Positions 33,582-42,573 of a stretch of 45,338 bases of DNA are shown here, in pieces. Made by a program: the position numbers and the translations under genes. The first letter of the stretch is position 1. Every line of letters begins with the position of its first letter. The DNA lies in contig PNON01000015.1 in NCBI GenBank assembly GCA_013824865.1, positions 1 to 45,338 on the forward strand, written 5' to 3'. This stretch comes from Anaerolinea sp. (GTDB lineage: Bacteria > Chloroflexota > Anaerolineae > Anaerolineales > Anaerolineaceae). The notes under the pieces were generated by a model. It was given only the letters and a program-made list of their open reading frames with translations. It was not told the DNA's origin and ran no database searches.

Positions 33582-34384
33582 TATTTTACTCCCTCTCGCA
33601 TGAGTTTACCCAACATTTTGAATAACCCGTTTCTTCCGTCCAGGTCCAGCAAAGGCACATTTTCACCATTCAGGCGTCGTGCAATATTCATAAAGGCTTG
33701 TCCTGCTTTACTATGCGAATCCAGAACGATAGGTTGACCCTTGTTGGTGCTGATGACGACATTTTCATCCTCAGGAACAATACCCAATAAATCTACTGCC
33801 AACAAACTAATCACATCGTCAGCAGTCAACATGTCTCCTCTTTTTACAAGGGAAATATTTAGGCGATTTATTATCAAATGTGCGGGCCCTTTTTCTTCAG
33901 ATTCAATGATCCCAATGATCCTGTCCGCATCCCTCACCGCAGATACTTCTGGGTTGGTAACCACAAGGATTATATCTGCCGGAGCGATGGCATTTTTAAA
34001 CCCTCTTTCTATCCCGGCTGGCGAATCAACGATAATCCAGTCCATTTCTGGTCGCAAGTCATCACATAATCGCACCATGTCACTTGGGGACAGAGCACTT
34101 TTATCTCTAGTTTGAGCAGCGGGTATGAGGTATAACTCTGGGAAACGCTTATCCCGGATCATGGCTTGCTTCAGTCGGCATCTCCCTTCAACAATATCCA
34201 CAATATCATAAACTATTCGATTCTCTAACCCGAGTACAACATCTAGGTTCCGTAAACCGATATCCGAATCCAGGCAGGTTACTTTGTACCCTAACGATGC
34301 CAGGGCAACAGCAAGATTCGCCGTAGTGGTGGTCTTACCAACCCCACCTTTTCCTGATGTGACTGTAATGACTTTCGCGCCCAT
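33581..34384 (-). CDS. minD: septum site-determining ATPase MinD
   Basis: 267 residues from the ATG preceded by GAGGGAG. The deviant Walker A motif TSGKGGVGKTTTTANLAV is at residues 9-26, switch I/II regions include LDSDIGLRNLD and WIIVDSPAGIERGF, and the C-terminal amphipathic membrane-targeting helix is NGLFKMLGKLMREGVK. It binds the membrane when ATP-bound and recruits MinC. A TTG four codons upstream is a less likely start because it overlaps minC. Confidence 0.95.
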   Translation of the reverse strand: MGAKVITVTSGKGGVGKTTTTANLAVALASLGYKVTCLDSDIGLRNLDVVLGLENRIVYDIVDIVEGRCRLKQAMIRDKRFPELYLIPAAQTRDKSALSPSDMVRLCDDLRPEMDWIIVDSPAGIERGFKNAIAPADIILVVTNPEVSAVRDADRIIGIIESEEKGPAHLIINRLNISLVKRGDMLTADDVISLLAVDLLGIVPEDENVVISTNKGQPIVLDSHSKAGQAFMNIARRLNGENVPLLDLDGRNGLFKMLGKLMREGVK

Positions 34385-34392
34385 AGACTCCC

Positions 34393-35067
34393 TCAAATGA
34401 TGATCTTTTTCCAGCTTTCTAATCTAACAATATTCTCTTCCAGAACGGCAACTTCTGGTTCTTTATTTTTCTTTTTTCCTGCTTCCAATGCTACACCAGC
34501 TATCTTTGCTCCAGTTGTATTAAACTCTAACGCATAAATGCGTGCATTTTTATTTCCCGAACGGCCGGCATGCACTTCTCCCTGAAGCTTGCCCCAGATG
34601 ACCACACTGCCATCGGATCTGATCACGCTTCCAGGATTTACATCGCCAACCACTACAACATCGCACGATTCTTCGATCAGGTTTCCTGAGCGTATTGTCC
34701 GTTGTATGATGACTGCTTTATCCAGTGATTTATTACCAAGTTTTGAAGGATTATCAATAACATTTAAGGATGATTGTGTGGGGATGCCTAGTAATCTTGC
34801 AGATGTATTTGTCGTTTCTCTGGTGGAATATACTCCAGCCAATGATATATGATGGTCATTTAGGAAGTTACGAAGAGAAAACAAATCATTTGCGTTGATT
34901 TCCAGGTCTCTTACATCCAGAACGATCTTTGCATTATGTAGAAACTGTTCATTCTGCATAATATATGCCTGGAATTCCTCAAGAAATTCGGTCCCTAAAT
35001 GTTGGTGGCAGGTAATAACCAACTTGTCTCCCTTGCCTTTAGTAGTGATGTTTTCTGTTTTTTTCAT
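34393..35067 (-). CDS. minC: septum site-determining inhibitor MinC
   Basis: 224 residues. The N-terminal FtsZ-inhibiting domain is divergent (LEEFQAYIMQNEQF, KIVLDVRDLEINANDLFSL). The C-terminal beta-helix is clear: GNLIEESCDVVVVGDVNPGS, SDGSVVIWGKLQGEVHAG, NKNARIYALEFN. It antagonises FtsZ at the poles together with MinD. The N-domain is weakly conserved, as usual in this family. It starts 13 bases after mrdA. Confidence 0.9.
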   Translation of the reverse strand: MKKTENITTKGKGDKLVITCHQHLGTEFLEEFQAYIMQNEQFLHNAKIVLDVRDLEINANDLFSLRNFLNDHHISLAGVYSTRETTNTSARLLGIPTQSSLNVIDNPSKLGNKSLDKAVIIQRTIRSGNLIEESCDVVVVGDVNPGSVIRSDGSVVIWGKLQGEVHAGRSGNKNARIYALEFNTTGAKIAGVALEAGKKKNKEPEVAVLEENIVRLESWKKIII

Positions 35068-35080
35068 AAGATCCCTAAGT

Positions 35081-37132
35081 TCATTTGGTACCGGTAGCTT
35101 TGAGATTGAAGTAGGCTTTTATTACTTCCCTGACGATTGGCCCGGCCACTTGTGATCCTTCCGTCCCACCATAAACAAAAGCTATAACAGCGATTTCAGG
35201 GTCTTCGTAAGGTGCATAGCCAACATACCAGGCATGAGCTGGCCAGCTACCTGGTTGACATCTGTTTTGCGCCTGAGCAATATCATCGCAATACTCCGCT
35301 GTGCCCGTTTTCCCTGCTGTTGGAATTGTAACTCCTTCAAATTCCTTTTTTGCTGTCCCCTCGGTGACCACCATTCGCATCCCTTCCTGTACTTTTTCAA
35401 TAACCCAGGGTTGTACTGTAATTTTCTCCCCTGTCGGGATGCCATCCTCGAAAATATTAATAACAGGATCCACTGTAATATCCCAAAGCATGTCCGCTTT
35501 AAAAGGCTGGACAACATTACCCTGGTTGTCCAGGATCTCACGAATGATGGTAGGCCGCATTAATTTGCCATCATTAGCCAACGTGGCAATGGAAACCAAT
35601 ACCTGCAAGGGGGTTGCCAGCACATACCCCTGCCCCATGGTGCCTATATATGTATCCCCGGTGGACCAGTTCTCCCCTACATTGATACGCTTCCAGGTTG
35701 GGTTGGGAAGTAATCCTTCTGCCTCACCAGGTAACTCAATTCCAAGTATCCGTCCATATCCGAGGGCGCGTGCATATTCTCCTATGCGCAATATGCCCAA
35801 TCCGCCATTTTCTACTTCCCCCTCATAGCCACCACCAATTTTATAAAAATAAACATCGCAAGAAAGGGCAATGCCGTGAAGAAAGTCAACAATCCCATGA
35901 CCTGTTCTGTTCCAACAAACATAATCTCTGGGAGTTCCGGGATCGTTGGCATAGAACTTTTGCATGATTGTTATCTTGCCCGGGTCATATATCTCTTTTT
36001 CGAGAGTAACCACGCCCTCGTTTAACGCTCCGATTGCAGCAGCCATCTTAAAAACAGAACCGGGTGGGTGTTCCGCGGAAATTGCATGATTGAAAAGGGG
36101 ACGATCCGGATCTAACGAAAGTTGTTGATAATAATATCCAGGGATGATGCGCGCCATCCGGTTATTTTCATAATTGGGATAGCTTACCATTGCCAGGATT
36201 TCCCCTGTTCGTAAGTCTTCAGCTATAACAACCCCATTTGAAGAAAAGGTTGTTCCAGTCCAGCGATTCCAGAATTCGATCTCGTTGACCAAGGCTGTTC
36301 GGGCTGCCAGTTGCAATCTTGTATCAATCGTTAGCTTGATGTTATTCCCATCCAAAGGGTCAACTGGCTCTTCAATATTCCGAATCTCTTGTCCAGCAAC
36401 ATCCACCTCCACTAACCGCTCGCCATTCTTTCCGGCCAGCACATCCTGCATGGTGGATTCCACGCCAGCATAACCAACTTTATCCCTTCCCGGAATAAAT
36501 CCTCGTTCTATAAAATCTTTTTCATAGATTGCCGGGATTGGGCCAAGGAAACCAACCACTTCAGCGGTTAAATATCCGGTTGGATAGTCACGAATAGGTT
36601 CGATTTCGACTGTTACCCCTGGCCACTCATTTTCCTTCCCTTTCACAATCATGGCAATTTCTGCTGATACGTTGCATTTGATCTCAATGGCTGTGTAGGG
36701 AGCATTGGTATCACCCAGTTTTACAATTTGGGTAATGCCGAAATCTGTTTCACACGGTTTAAAAGCGCGAGCGTTTTCTTCAGTCAGCTCCCCTTTTGAA
36801 ACCGGAACTCCCACTACCAAGGATAAAGCACGAAATAATTTTTGGACCGACCCTTCATCTATAGGTAAATTTGCGGGTGTGATGGACACATTGTAGGAAG
36901 GTATATTTCCTGCGAGAAGGAGACCATTACGATCATAAATATTGCCTCGTGAAGCCTGGTCGTTTTTTATAGATAGCCGATTTTCATCCGCTTGCGCCAG
37001 GTAATCACTACCTTGGAGTATTTGCAGATCAAACAAGCGAAAGGCATACACACCTAAAATTACTGCCATCAGAATATAAAAAGCAATTAACCGCCATTTG
37101 TCAAAATGTCCATATGCGCCCTGCTTATTCAC
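35081..37132 (-). CDS. mrdA: penicillin-binding protein 2 (transpeptidase)
   Basis: 683 residues. One N-terminal membrane helix (LIAFYILMAVILGVYAF) precedes a PBP dimerisation domain (ASRGNIYDRNGLLLAGN near residue 60) and the class B transpeptidase domain. The active-site Ser is in EHPPGSVFKMA near 355, the second motif in ALSCDVYFYKIG, and KTGTAEYC near 607. It cross-links side-wall peptidoglycan with RodA. The start is the GTG of a GTGA overlap with mreD. The SxN-type motif reads SCD, as in other PBP2 proteins. Confidence 0.94.
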   Translation of the reverse strand: MNKQGAYGHFDKWRLIAFYILMAVILGVYAFRLFDLQILQGSDYLAQADENRLSIKNDQASRGNIYDRNGLLLAGNIPSYNVSITPANLPIDEGSVQKLFRALSLVVGVPVSKGELTEENARAFKPCETDFGITQIVKLGDTNAPYTAIEIKCNVSAEIAMIVKGKENEWPGVTVEIEPIRDYPTGYLTAEVVGFLGPIPAIYEKDFIERGFIPGRDKVGYAGVESTMQDVLAGKNGERLVEVDVAGQEIRNIEEPVDPLDGNNIKLTIDTRLQLAARTALVNEIEFWNRWTGTTFSSNGVVIAEDLRTGEILAMVSYPNYENNRMARIIPGYYYQQLSLDPDRPLFNHAISAEHPPGSVFKMAAAIGALNEGVVTLEKEIYDPGKITIMQKFYANDPGTPRDYVCWNRTGHGIVDFLHGIALSCDVYFYKIGGGYEGEVENGGLGILRIGEYARALGYGRILGIELPGEAEGLLPNPTWKRINVGENWSTGDTYIGTMGQGYVLATPLQVLVSIATLANDGKLMRPTIIREILDNQGNVVQPFKADMLWDITVDPVINIFEDGIPTGEKITVQPWVIEKVQEGMRMVVTEGTAKKEFEGVTIPTAGKTGTAEYCDDIAQAQNRCQPGSWPAHAWYVGYAPYEDPEIAVIAFVYGGTEGSQVAGPIVREVIKAYFNLKATGTK

Positions 37133-37626
37133 TCTTCCTCCATTGGTACATAAGAGTTATACCAATCGCGTACCAGTAAATAGATGGGGATGCCGACAAC
37201 AATATTTAATGCGGTACTCGGTAATGTAACCTGAAGGAAGCTGGTTATCAATGGAAGTTGGACTTGTGTTAGATAAATCATCAGATAAGCAAATACTTGT
37301 ACGACCATCGTGCCAAGGAATGATAAAAGTACCATTAACAATAACGGGACTTTCCAAACCCTCCGCTTCAGGTACTCGACCATCACACCCACAATAAAAT
37401 ATGGGATGATAGGATGCATGAAACGGATAACGCTCACGATACCCACCAGGAACCCTCCCAGAATGAACCAGAAAACAGTGTGCCTTGATCCACGCTGCGT
37501 GCCAAAAGCGATTAGGCTTATCAACACCAGGTCAAAGGATCCATTGGATAAATTGATTCTGCTTACTACTGATGATTGTAATATCACCAGCAATAATAAA
37601 ACGGGTACACCCAGTAAGGAATACAC
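37129..37626 (-). CDS. mreD: rod shape-determining protein MreD
   Basis: 165 residues with five membrane helices and no soluble domain, as expected for MreD. Typical segments are LVILQSSVVSRI near the start and GGFLVGIVSVIRFMHP in the middle. It starts at GTG eight bases after mreC and overlaps mrdA. It links MreB/MreC to the wall-synthesis enzymes in the membrane. Confidence 0.85.
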   Translation of the reverse strand: MYSLLGVPVLLLLVILQSSVVSRINLSNGSFDLVLISLIAFGTQRGSRHTVFWFILGGFLVGIVSVIRFMHPIIPYFIVGVMVEYLKRRVWKVPLLLMVLLSFLGTMVVQVFAYLMIYLTQVQLPLITSFLQVTLPSTALNIVVGIPIYLLVRDWYNSYVPMEEE

Positions 37627-37634
37627 AGCTTATC

Positions 37635-38474
37635 TCACGGGTTTGGTATTAATGGTTGAATGTCGAGCGGTCTAAAGTTAGCAATGACTAACACAACACT
37701 CAGGTTGTTAAAATCTACGGCTGCCTGCATTGTAGCTTCCTGGAAGAGACTATTCACCTGTTTGGTTACGCTGCTCACCTGTCCTACAAGTATGTTTCCA
37801 GGGTACTTTCCGCCCAGCCCAGAAGTAAGAATAATATCACCATCTTTAACGTCGATCCCTTGCGGCAGTAAAGAAACCCTGATCTCACCGGTCACCGAGC
37901 CAGCGATGGTTGCTTCAGTCCCACTGTTCTCCAATAGTATATTGACAATTGAGGAGGGATCATTGATCAATTGCACTCTTGCAGCTCCAGCTGTAACAGC
38001 ATCCACTGTCCCAACCAGGCCGTTTTGAGTCACCACCGGCATGCCAAATCTTATGCCTGCATCCGAACCATGATCGATGATGATATAGTGCAAAAATGGG
38101 CTAGGATCCCTGCCAATCACGCTGCTTGCGATGTATTGGTTCTCCGGGCTTGTTCGTGCAAAATCCAACAATGCATATAGCACCTGGGCTTCTTTCAATT
38201 GTTGTTGATAGGTAATCACCTGTGTCTGCAAACGTGATATTTCCGCTTCCAATTCTGAATTACGCTGTCGCAGGCTAACTACATCCCTCGGCACTGTTAA
38301 GAAGTCTCTAAGTGCCAGGTAGCGCACAGATATCCAACTCTGAGCACCAATCACAGGTTTCAAGGCTGTATTAAATGCAGGCGCCAAATAACCGCTTAGA
38401 GTGAGAAGTAAAACCCCTGCAATGATCAGGATAACAAATCCCGTTTTGAGATATCGGGAGTTAATCTTTTCCAT
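37635..38474 (-). CDS. mreC: rod shape-determining protein MreC
   Basis: 279 residues: one N-terminal membrane helix (GFVILIIAGVLLLTLSG), a coiled coil (VSLRQRNSELEAEISRLQTQ), then the beta-barrel MreC domain (VIGRDPSPFLHYIIIDHGSDAGIR-like segment, GLVGTVDAV, LINDPSS, LTSGLGGKYPGNILVG). It lies outside the membrane and organises PBP2/RodA. There are 27 bases to mreB. Confidence 0.93.
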   Translation of the reverse strand: MEKINSRYLKTGFVILIIAGVLLLTLSGYLAPAFNTALKPVIGAQSWISVRYLALRDFLTVPRDVVSLRQRNSELEAEISRLQTQVITYQQQLKEAQVLYALLDFARTSPENQYIASSVIGRDPSPFLHYIIIDHGSDAGIRFGMPVVTQNGLVGTVDAVTAGAARVQLINDPSSIVNILLENSGTEATIAGSVTGEIRVSLLPQGIDVKDGDIILTSGLGGKYPGNILVGQVSSVTKQVNSLFQEATMQAAVDFNNLSVVLVIANFRPLDIQPLIPNP

Positions 38475-38501
38475 TTTTATCCAATACTACGTATGGCCGG
38501 A

Positions 38502-39563
38502 CTATCTACTGCTTAACCTTTCCAATCCTACCAGGAAACGGCTGTTGCCATCCATATCATCAAAGACGATGCCTGCGCCGCGGGCAACACATGTCATGGG
38601 GTCCTCAGCGATCCACACTCTCAACTTGAGTTCATCGCTCAATCGCTCTGCCAAGCCTAACACTTGAGACCCTCCGCCAGCAAGACAAATGCCGGTTTCC
38701 ATTAAGTCAGCCACTATCTCAGGGGGTACCTCGTCCAATGCATCCTTGATTGTATCCACAATCACCCGGATTGAATTGGAGACCGCTTCTCGTATTTCGA
38801 CTGAAGATATCTCCAAAGTATCCGGAAGCCCGGTGATTAAATTTCTTCCTCTAATTGCCATGGTTTTTTCAATTGGCAGCGCGTATGCCGAGCCAATAGT
38901 CATCTTAACCTGCTCCGCTTTTAATTCACCGATCAGCAGGTTGTATTTATTTCGCAGATAGGTAATGATATCCTGATCCATTTCATCACCTGCTACGCGC
39001 AATGAGCGTGAAACAACGGTACCCCCCATGGCAATTATTGCAACTTCGGTTGTACCACCGCCAATATCCACGATCATGGAACCTTTAATGTCCAGTACAG
39101 GCAATCCTGCGCCGAGCGCTGCAGCGGAAGGCTCATCGATAAGGTATGCTTCCCGGGCGCCAGCAGCCCTGGCTGCGTCGTATACAGCCCGTTTCTCTAC
39201 CTCCGTCGCTCCGGAGGGAATGCCAATAATGACCCTCGGGCTGGGTAATGGAACGATGCTTTGCTGATGAGCTTTGCCGATAAAATACTCCAGCATGGCC
39301 TGGGTGATCTCAAATTCGGAGATAACGCCATCCCGCAATGGGCGGATGGTCAGCACATTTGCTGGTGTCCTGCCTACCATCTCCTTGGCTTTAGTGCCTA
39401 TTGCCAACGGCTTTCGACTTTTTTTATCTATCGCAACCCATGATGGCTCATTGATGACAATACCTTTTCCCCGAATATTAACAAGAGTATTGGCTGTTCC
39501 CAGATCAATTCCAATATCAAGTGAGAAAAATCCCAATAACCAATTTAGGGGATTAAAAGCCAA
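38502..39563 (-). CDS. mreB: actin-like shape protein MreB
   Basis: 353 residues, an actin-fold ATPase forming filaments that guide side-wall synthesis. Phosphate 1 motif DIGIDLGTANTLV is near residue 15, phosphate 2 MIVDIGGGTTEVAII near 170, and the adenosine motif ICLAGGGSQVLGL near 290. The N-terminal AFNPLNWLLGFFS could be a membrane-binding amphipathic stretch. The start codon is TTG with AAGGAG seven bases before it. A consensus promoter lies about 50 bases upstream, so mreB heads the whole shape/division run. Confidence 0.95.
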   Translation of the reverse strand: MAFNPLNWLLGFFSLDIGIDLGTANTLVNIRGKGIVINEPSWVAIDKKSRKPLAIGTKAKEMVGRTPANVLTIRPLRDGVISEFEITQAMLEYFIGKAHQQSIVPLPSPRVIIGIPSGATEVEKRAVYDAARAAGAREAYLIDEPSAAALGAGLPVLDIKGSMIVDIGGGTTEVAIIAMGGTVVSRSLRVAGDEMDQDIITYLRNKYNLLIGELKAEQVKMTIGSAYALPIEKTMAIRGRNLITGLPDTLEISSVEIREAVSNSIRVIVDTIKDALDEVPPEIVADLMETGICLAGGGSQVLGLAERLSDELKLRVWIAEDPMTCVARGAGIVFDDMDGNSRFLVGLERLSSR

Positions 39564-39609
39564 TGTGAACTCCTTATAATTATATCTACCTCTTTAGCCT
39601 ATCCCGAAA

Positions 39610-39637
39610 ATTATACCATATTGAATTTTTTTACCAA
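39610..39637 (-). promoter_or_regulatory. promoter of the mreB-gltX cluster
   Basis: On the reverse strand TTGGTA, a 16-base spacer and TATAAT, with TG one base before the -10 (extended -10). A ribosome site AAGGAG follows near the mreB TTG. Confidence 0.7.
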
Positions 39638-39722
39638 AATTGCGACTCGGACGAAAATGTTAAATGAATACCATTCTGGTAATTCCATATTATAGCTTGG
39701 ATAGTATTGATGGAGGATTGAC

Positions 39723-39751
39723 TTGCCTTCAATCTTCGCAGTACATATAAT
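39723..39751 (+). promoter_or_regulatory. promoter with leaderless geometry for the zinc-ribbon gene
   Basis: TTGCCT, a 17-base spacer and a perfect TATAAT. Only six bases separate the -10 from the ATG and there is no ribosome site, so the message probably starts at the A of the start codon. Confidence 0.65.
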
Positions 39752-39757
39752 TAACCC

Positions 39758-40459
39758 ATGAACCAATCAGCTAATCTCTATAGATTGCAGGTTATTGACA
39801 GCAAATTGGAAATGTTGAACCGTCAGGTCCATCATCTCCATAGACAAATCGCTGATGAACGTGAAATATCTGTGATTCGTAAAATAATAGAAGAGCAAAC
39901 TGCCTTCCTTTCGCAATTGGAATCTCAATTAAACGATATATCCAGCAAGACCGCTTCCATGCGAACAAAGATGGAGCAGAGCAATAGCACGCTCTATGGC
40001 AAAGCAAACAAGAGTCCAAAAGAATTGCAGGACCTTCAAATGGAGATAGCCTCCCTGGGTAAACACCTTCCACCCCTTGAGGAACAGGAACTGGATCTAA
40101 TGGTTTCCGTAGAAGCTGAACAACAAAAGCTGTCCATACTACAAGGGCAACTCAAGACTTCAGTTGAGTTTAAGGCTAAATCTCACCTTGACTTCGAGGA
40201 TCAAATCGCGATAGTGACAAAAGAGATTGAAAAGCTTACAGTGGAAAGAGACGCCACAAGTAAATCTGTTCCACAGGATGCTTTAGCACTGTACACACGT
40301 ATCCAACAAGTCAAAAGTGGAATAGCTGTGGTCGAAGTTATTGATTCTGGATGTTCGTCGTGTGGGGCTGAGATCTCAAAATCAGAATGGCAGGAAGCGC
40401 GCACCAGTACTACGCTAATTTATTGCCAGGGTTGTGGTCGTATTATTTACGGTAACTAA
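39758..40459 (+). CDS. coiled-coil protein with C-terminal C4 zinc ribbon
   Basis: 233 residues. Residues ~5-180 are heptad-rich coiled coil in two antiparallel-looking arms (MLNRQVHHLHRQIADE, IASLGKHLPPLEEQELDLM). The C-terminus has four cysteines in CSSCGAEIS and IYCQGCGRIIYG, a zinc ribbon of the zf-RING_7/CT398 type. Homologues are widespread; nucleic acid binding or a role around secretion/flagella has been proposed for some, but no firm function is known. It diverges from mreB and converges on the DUF167 gene. Confidence 0.85.
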   Translation: MNQSANLYRLQVIDSKLEMLNRQVHHLHRQIADEREISVIRKIIEEQTAFLSQLESQLNDISSKTASMRTKMEQSNSTLYGKANKSPKELQDLQMEIASLGKHLPPLEEQELDLMVSVEAEQQKLSILQGQLKTSVEFKAKSHLDFEDQIAIVTKEIEKLTVERDATSKSVPQDALALYTRIQQVKSGIAVVEVIDSGCSSCGAEISKSEWQEARTSTTLIYCQGCGRIIYGN

Positions 40460-40476
40460 TCCGTCTCCTCATTGAT

Positions 40477-40770
40477 CTATTCCTGGTTGGATAAATTGTT
40501 AAGTTTGGCTTTCGCATTGGATAAAGATATCCCCACCAGCCTGACTGTTTTTTTTCTAGCCTTCTCCCCTCTGACAATTTTGATGCGTGAAATCGGTAGA
40601 TCCAGGCATTCAGAAAGAAATTTTACCAATCCTATATTTGCCTTGCCTTCAACTGCTGGTGCAGCGACCTTGATTCTGACAGTCCCATCCGCTTCCACCC
40701 GCACCACCAGGTTTTTGCTGGAGCCTGGAATTACATGAACCAATAGGACTGCCGGATCTTCCAAAGGCAT
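40477..40770 (-). CDS. DUF167 (YggU-type) protein
   Basis: 97 residues. The family pattern is clear: VHVIPGSSKNLVV near the start, VRIKVAAPAVEGKANIGLVKFLSE in the middle, and IKIVRGEKARKKTVRLVGI at the end. The fold is known, the function is not. It is the last gene of the ldt-ccdA-pgeF-yggS-yggT operon; its usual neighbour yggT is 11 bases upstream. Confidence 0.9.
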   Translation of the reverse strand: MPLEDPAVLLVHVIPGSSKNLVVRVEADGTVRIKVAAPAVEGKANIGLVKFLSECLDLPISRIKIVRGEKARKKTVRLVGISLSNAKAKLNNLSNQE

Positions 40771-40781
40771 AATTGCAGTAA

Positions 40782-41066
40782 TTACCCGCTAAAACTCAGC
40801 CCAGATAGCAGCCTGATCAACAAGGAGGATACCAGTTGCACCAGGATCACCAGGATCACCGGGCTGATATCAAACCTCCCGATGAGTGGAATATACCGTC
40901 TAATTAACGGTAGTAATGGTTCCACGGATTGATCCGCCAGCATCCTGATCCTGTTCGTTGAAGGGACAAAATATGGCAGGAATACATTAAGCAAGATGAG
41001 CAACAAGTAAATGGTTGCTACCTTATCGATAAGCCATATGATGATAGTTATTATATTTTGCATCAT
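40782..41066 (-). CDS. YggT family membrane protein
   Basis: 94 residues with two membrane helices (IWLIDKVATIYLLLILLNVF and ISPVILVILVQLVSSLLI). The conserved loop between them includes SVEPLLPLIRRYIPLIG. YggT proteins are linked to membrane and osmotic homeostasis and, in Gram-positives and cyanobacteria, to division. It overlaps yggS by four bases. Confidence 0.88.
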   Translation of the reverse strand: MMQNIITIIIWLIDKVATIYLLLILLNVFLPYFVPSTNRIRMLADQSVEPLLPLIRRYIPLIGRFDISPVILVILVQLVSSLLIRLLSGLSFSG

Positions 41067-41782
41067 TTTCTTTCTCCAAATACTCTGGTTCCGATCCGAA
41101 TAAACGTTGCGCCTTCTTCGATTGCTACCAGGTAATCCTGGCTAGTTCCCATTGATAACTCAGTCAGTTTTAGTCCCGGTATGGAATGATTAATCTTATC
41201 TAATAGTCTCCGTAACTGAATGAAGTACACGCGGCTTGTTTTCCCATCTGATGTATAGGGAGGCATGGTCATTAACCCTTTAATTGACAGGTGTGATAAT
41301 TGCTGCATGCCTTGAATATCTTTGACAAACATATCATATTCCCTGGTAGTTCCAACCTTATAGCCAGATTTTGTAGCTTCACCTCCCAGGTTAATTTCCA
41401 GCAGGACAGGTAGCTGTGGCTTCCCCCCCATCTGATGAGCTTCGAGCAATCGCGCCAGTCGCAGGCTATCCAAGGAGTGCAGATAATCAAAATTTTCCAT
41501 TACAAGTCCAGCCTTTCTAGATTGTACGTGCCCGATCAGGTGCCATCGAATAATTGCAATATTCTGTAGTAAAGGTAATTTTGGTAACAATTGTTCGGGG
41601 TAGTTTTCAGCGAAATCCTGGGCGCCTGCCTCAATTGCAGCATTGATATTCTCAATAGCTTGATGCTTAGCCACCAGAATTACACGCACTTCCCCTGGAT
41701 TTCTTCCGCAGAGAACTAATTTCTCATTGACCTCCTCATGTAACCTTAAATAATTATTCGCGATCTGACTGTGAAATTTCAT
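41063..41782 (-). CDS. yggS: YggS/PLPBP pyridoxal phosphate homeostasis protein
   Basis: 239 residues, alanine racemase-like TIM barrel without catalytic domain. The PLP lysine is in VRVILVAKHQ near residue 38, followed by AGAQDFAENYPEQ, RWHLIGHVQSRKA, VLLEINLGGEATKSG, LSMGTSQDYLVAIEEGATFIR and the final RIGTRVFGER. It buffers PLP levels. The common NY-Q and MSMSxD motifs are varied (LSMGTSQD). It is coupled by four-base overlaps to genes on both sides. Confidence 0.93.
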   Translation of the reverse strand: MKFHSQIANNYLRLHEEVNEKLVLCGRNPGEVRVILVAKHQAIENINAAIEAGAQDFAENYPEQLLPKLPLLQNIAIIRWHLIGHVQSRKAGLVMENFDYLHSLDSLRLARLLEAHQMGGKPQLPVLLEINLGGEATKSGYKVGTTREYDMFVKDIQGMQQLSHLSIKGLMTMPPYTSDGKTSRVYFIQLRRLLDKINHSIPGLKLTELSMGTSQDYLVAIEEGATFIRIGTRVFGERK

Positions 41783-42573
41783 TTCATTACAGTATCCAAC
41801 TGAATAAAAGCACCAAACCTTCCCGTCCGCCCCTTATCCCGGCGATGTGAAAACCACAACTCTTCCTGGCAGGCTGTGCACATGGAAGAGTTTTCTACGG
41901 TATTCACGCCAGCCAGCCTGAATTGAAGTTCATTGATTTTTTTCAAGTCCAAATGATGGCTGCCATTACTTGTGCTGACAGCACTTTCTTCTGCGCAGCC
42001 TGGCAGTTCCTTAAATTGCGCAAATGTTTCCACGCCAACAGGGTAATGTTCCATGCAAATTGCCGGACCAATACCAGCTAGAAGGCTTTCGGGCTGGGAC
42101 GCAAATTTTTCCTTCATTGCTTTAACCAACATGCCTGCCACATTTTTCAGCGTTCCCTGCCATCCAGCATGCGCCATCCCGGAAGCGTGATTTATGGGAT
42201 CATAAACAAACAAAGGAACGCAATCCGCAAAACGCATCATGAGCGTTAATCCCGGTTTATCTGTGATGATGATATCAGCTCTCTGATGCGGTTCATTCAC
42301 ACGTCTGTGATTTGTTGCATACACCCAATCCGCGCTATGCACTTGCCAGACATCAAATACACCCTCAAGATCTAGACGATAAGCTTGCATAACCCGGTTT
42401 TTGTTTTCAGCTACGTGTTGTGGTTCATCCCCCACTGTCCCCCCCAGATTCAAAGAGTTCCATGGGGTGAGTGAAATTCCTCCATTACGGGTTAGAACTC
42501 TTGCCTTGACCGGTTTCCCTCCGAAAAGGTTGAAAGAAAAAGCACAGATACCATCCACCTCTTCATATTTCAT
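41779..42573 (-). CDS. pgeF: purine nucleoside phosphorylase / peptidoglycan editing factor PgeF
   Basis: 264 residues of the YfiH/LACC1 family. The metal and catalytic residues are in QVHSADW, RFADCVPLFVYDP, GMAHAGWQGTLKNVAG and GIGPAICMEHYPVG, ending with SHRRDKGRTGRFGAF. In E. coli the protein removes wrongly incorporated serine-containing wall precursors; related enzymes phosphorolyse purine nucleosides. All signature residues are present. Confidence 0.93.
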   Translation of the reverse strand: MKYEEVDGICAFSFNLFGGKPVKARVLTRNGGISLTPWNSLNLGGTVGDEPQHVAENKNRVMQAYRLDLEGVFDVWQVHSADWVYATNHRRVNEPHQRADIIITDKPGLTLMMRFADCVPLFVYDPINHASGMAHAGWQGTLKNVAGMLVKAMKEKFASQPESLLAGIGPAICMEHYPVGVETFAQFKELPGCAEESAVSTSNGSHHLDLKKINELQFRLAGVNTVENSSMCTACQEELWFSHRRDKGRTGRFGAFIQLDTVMK

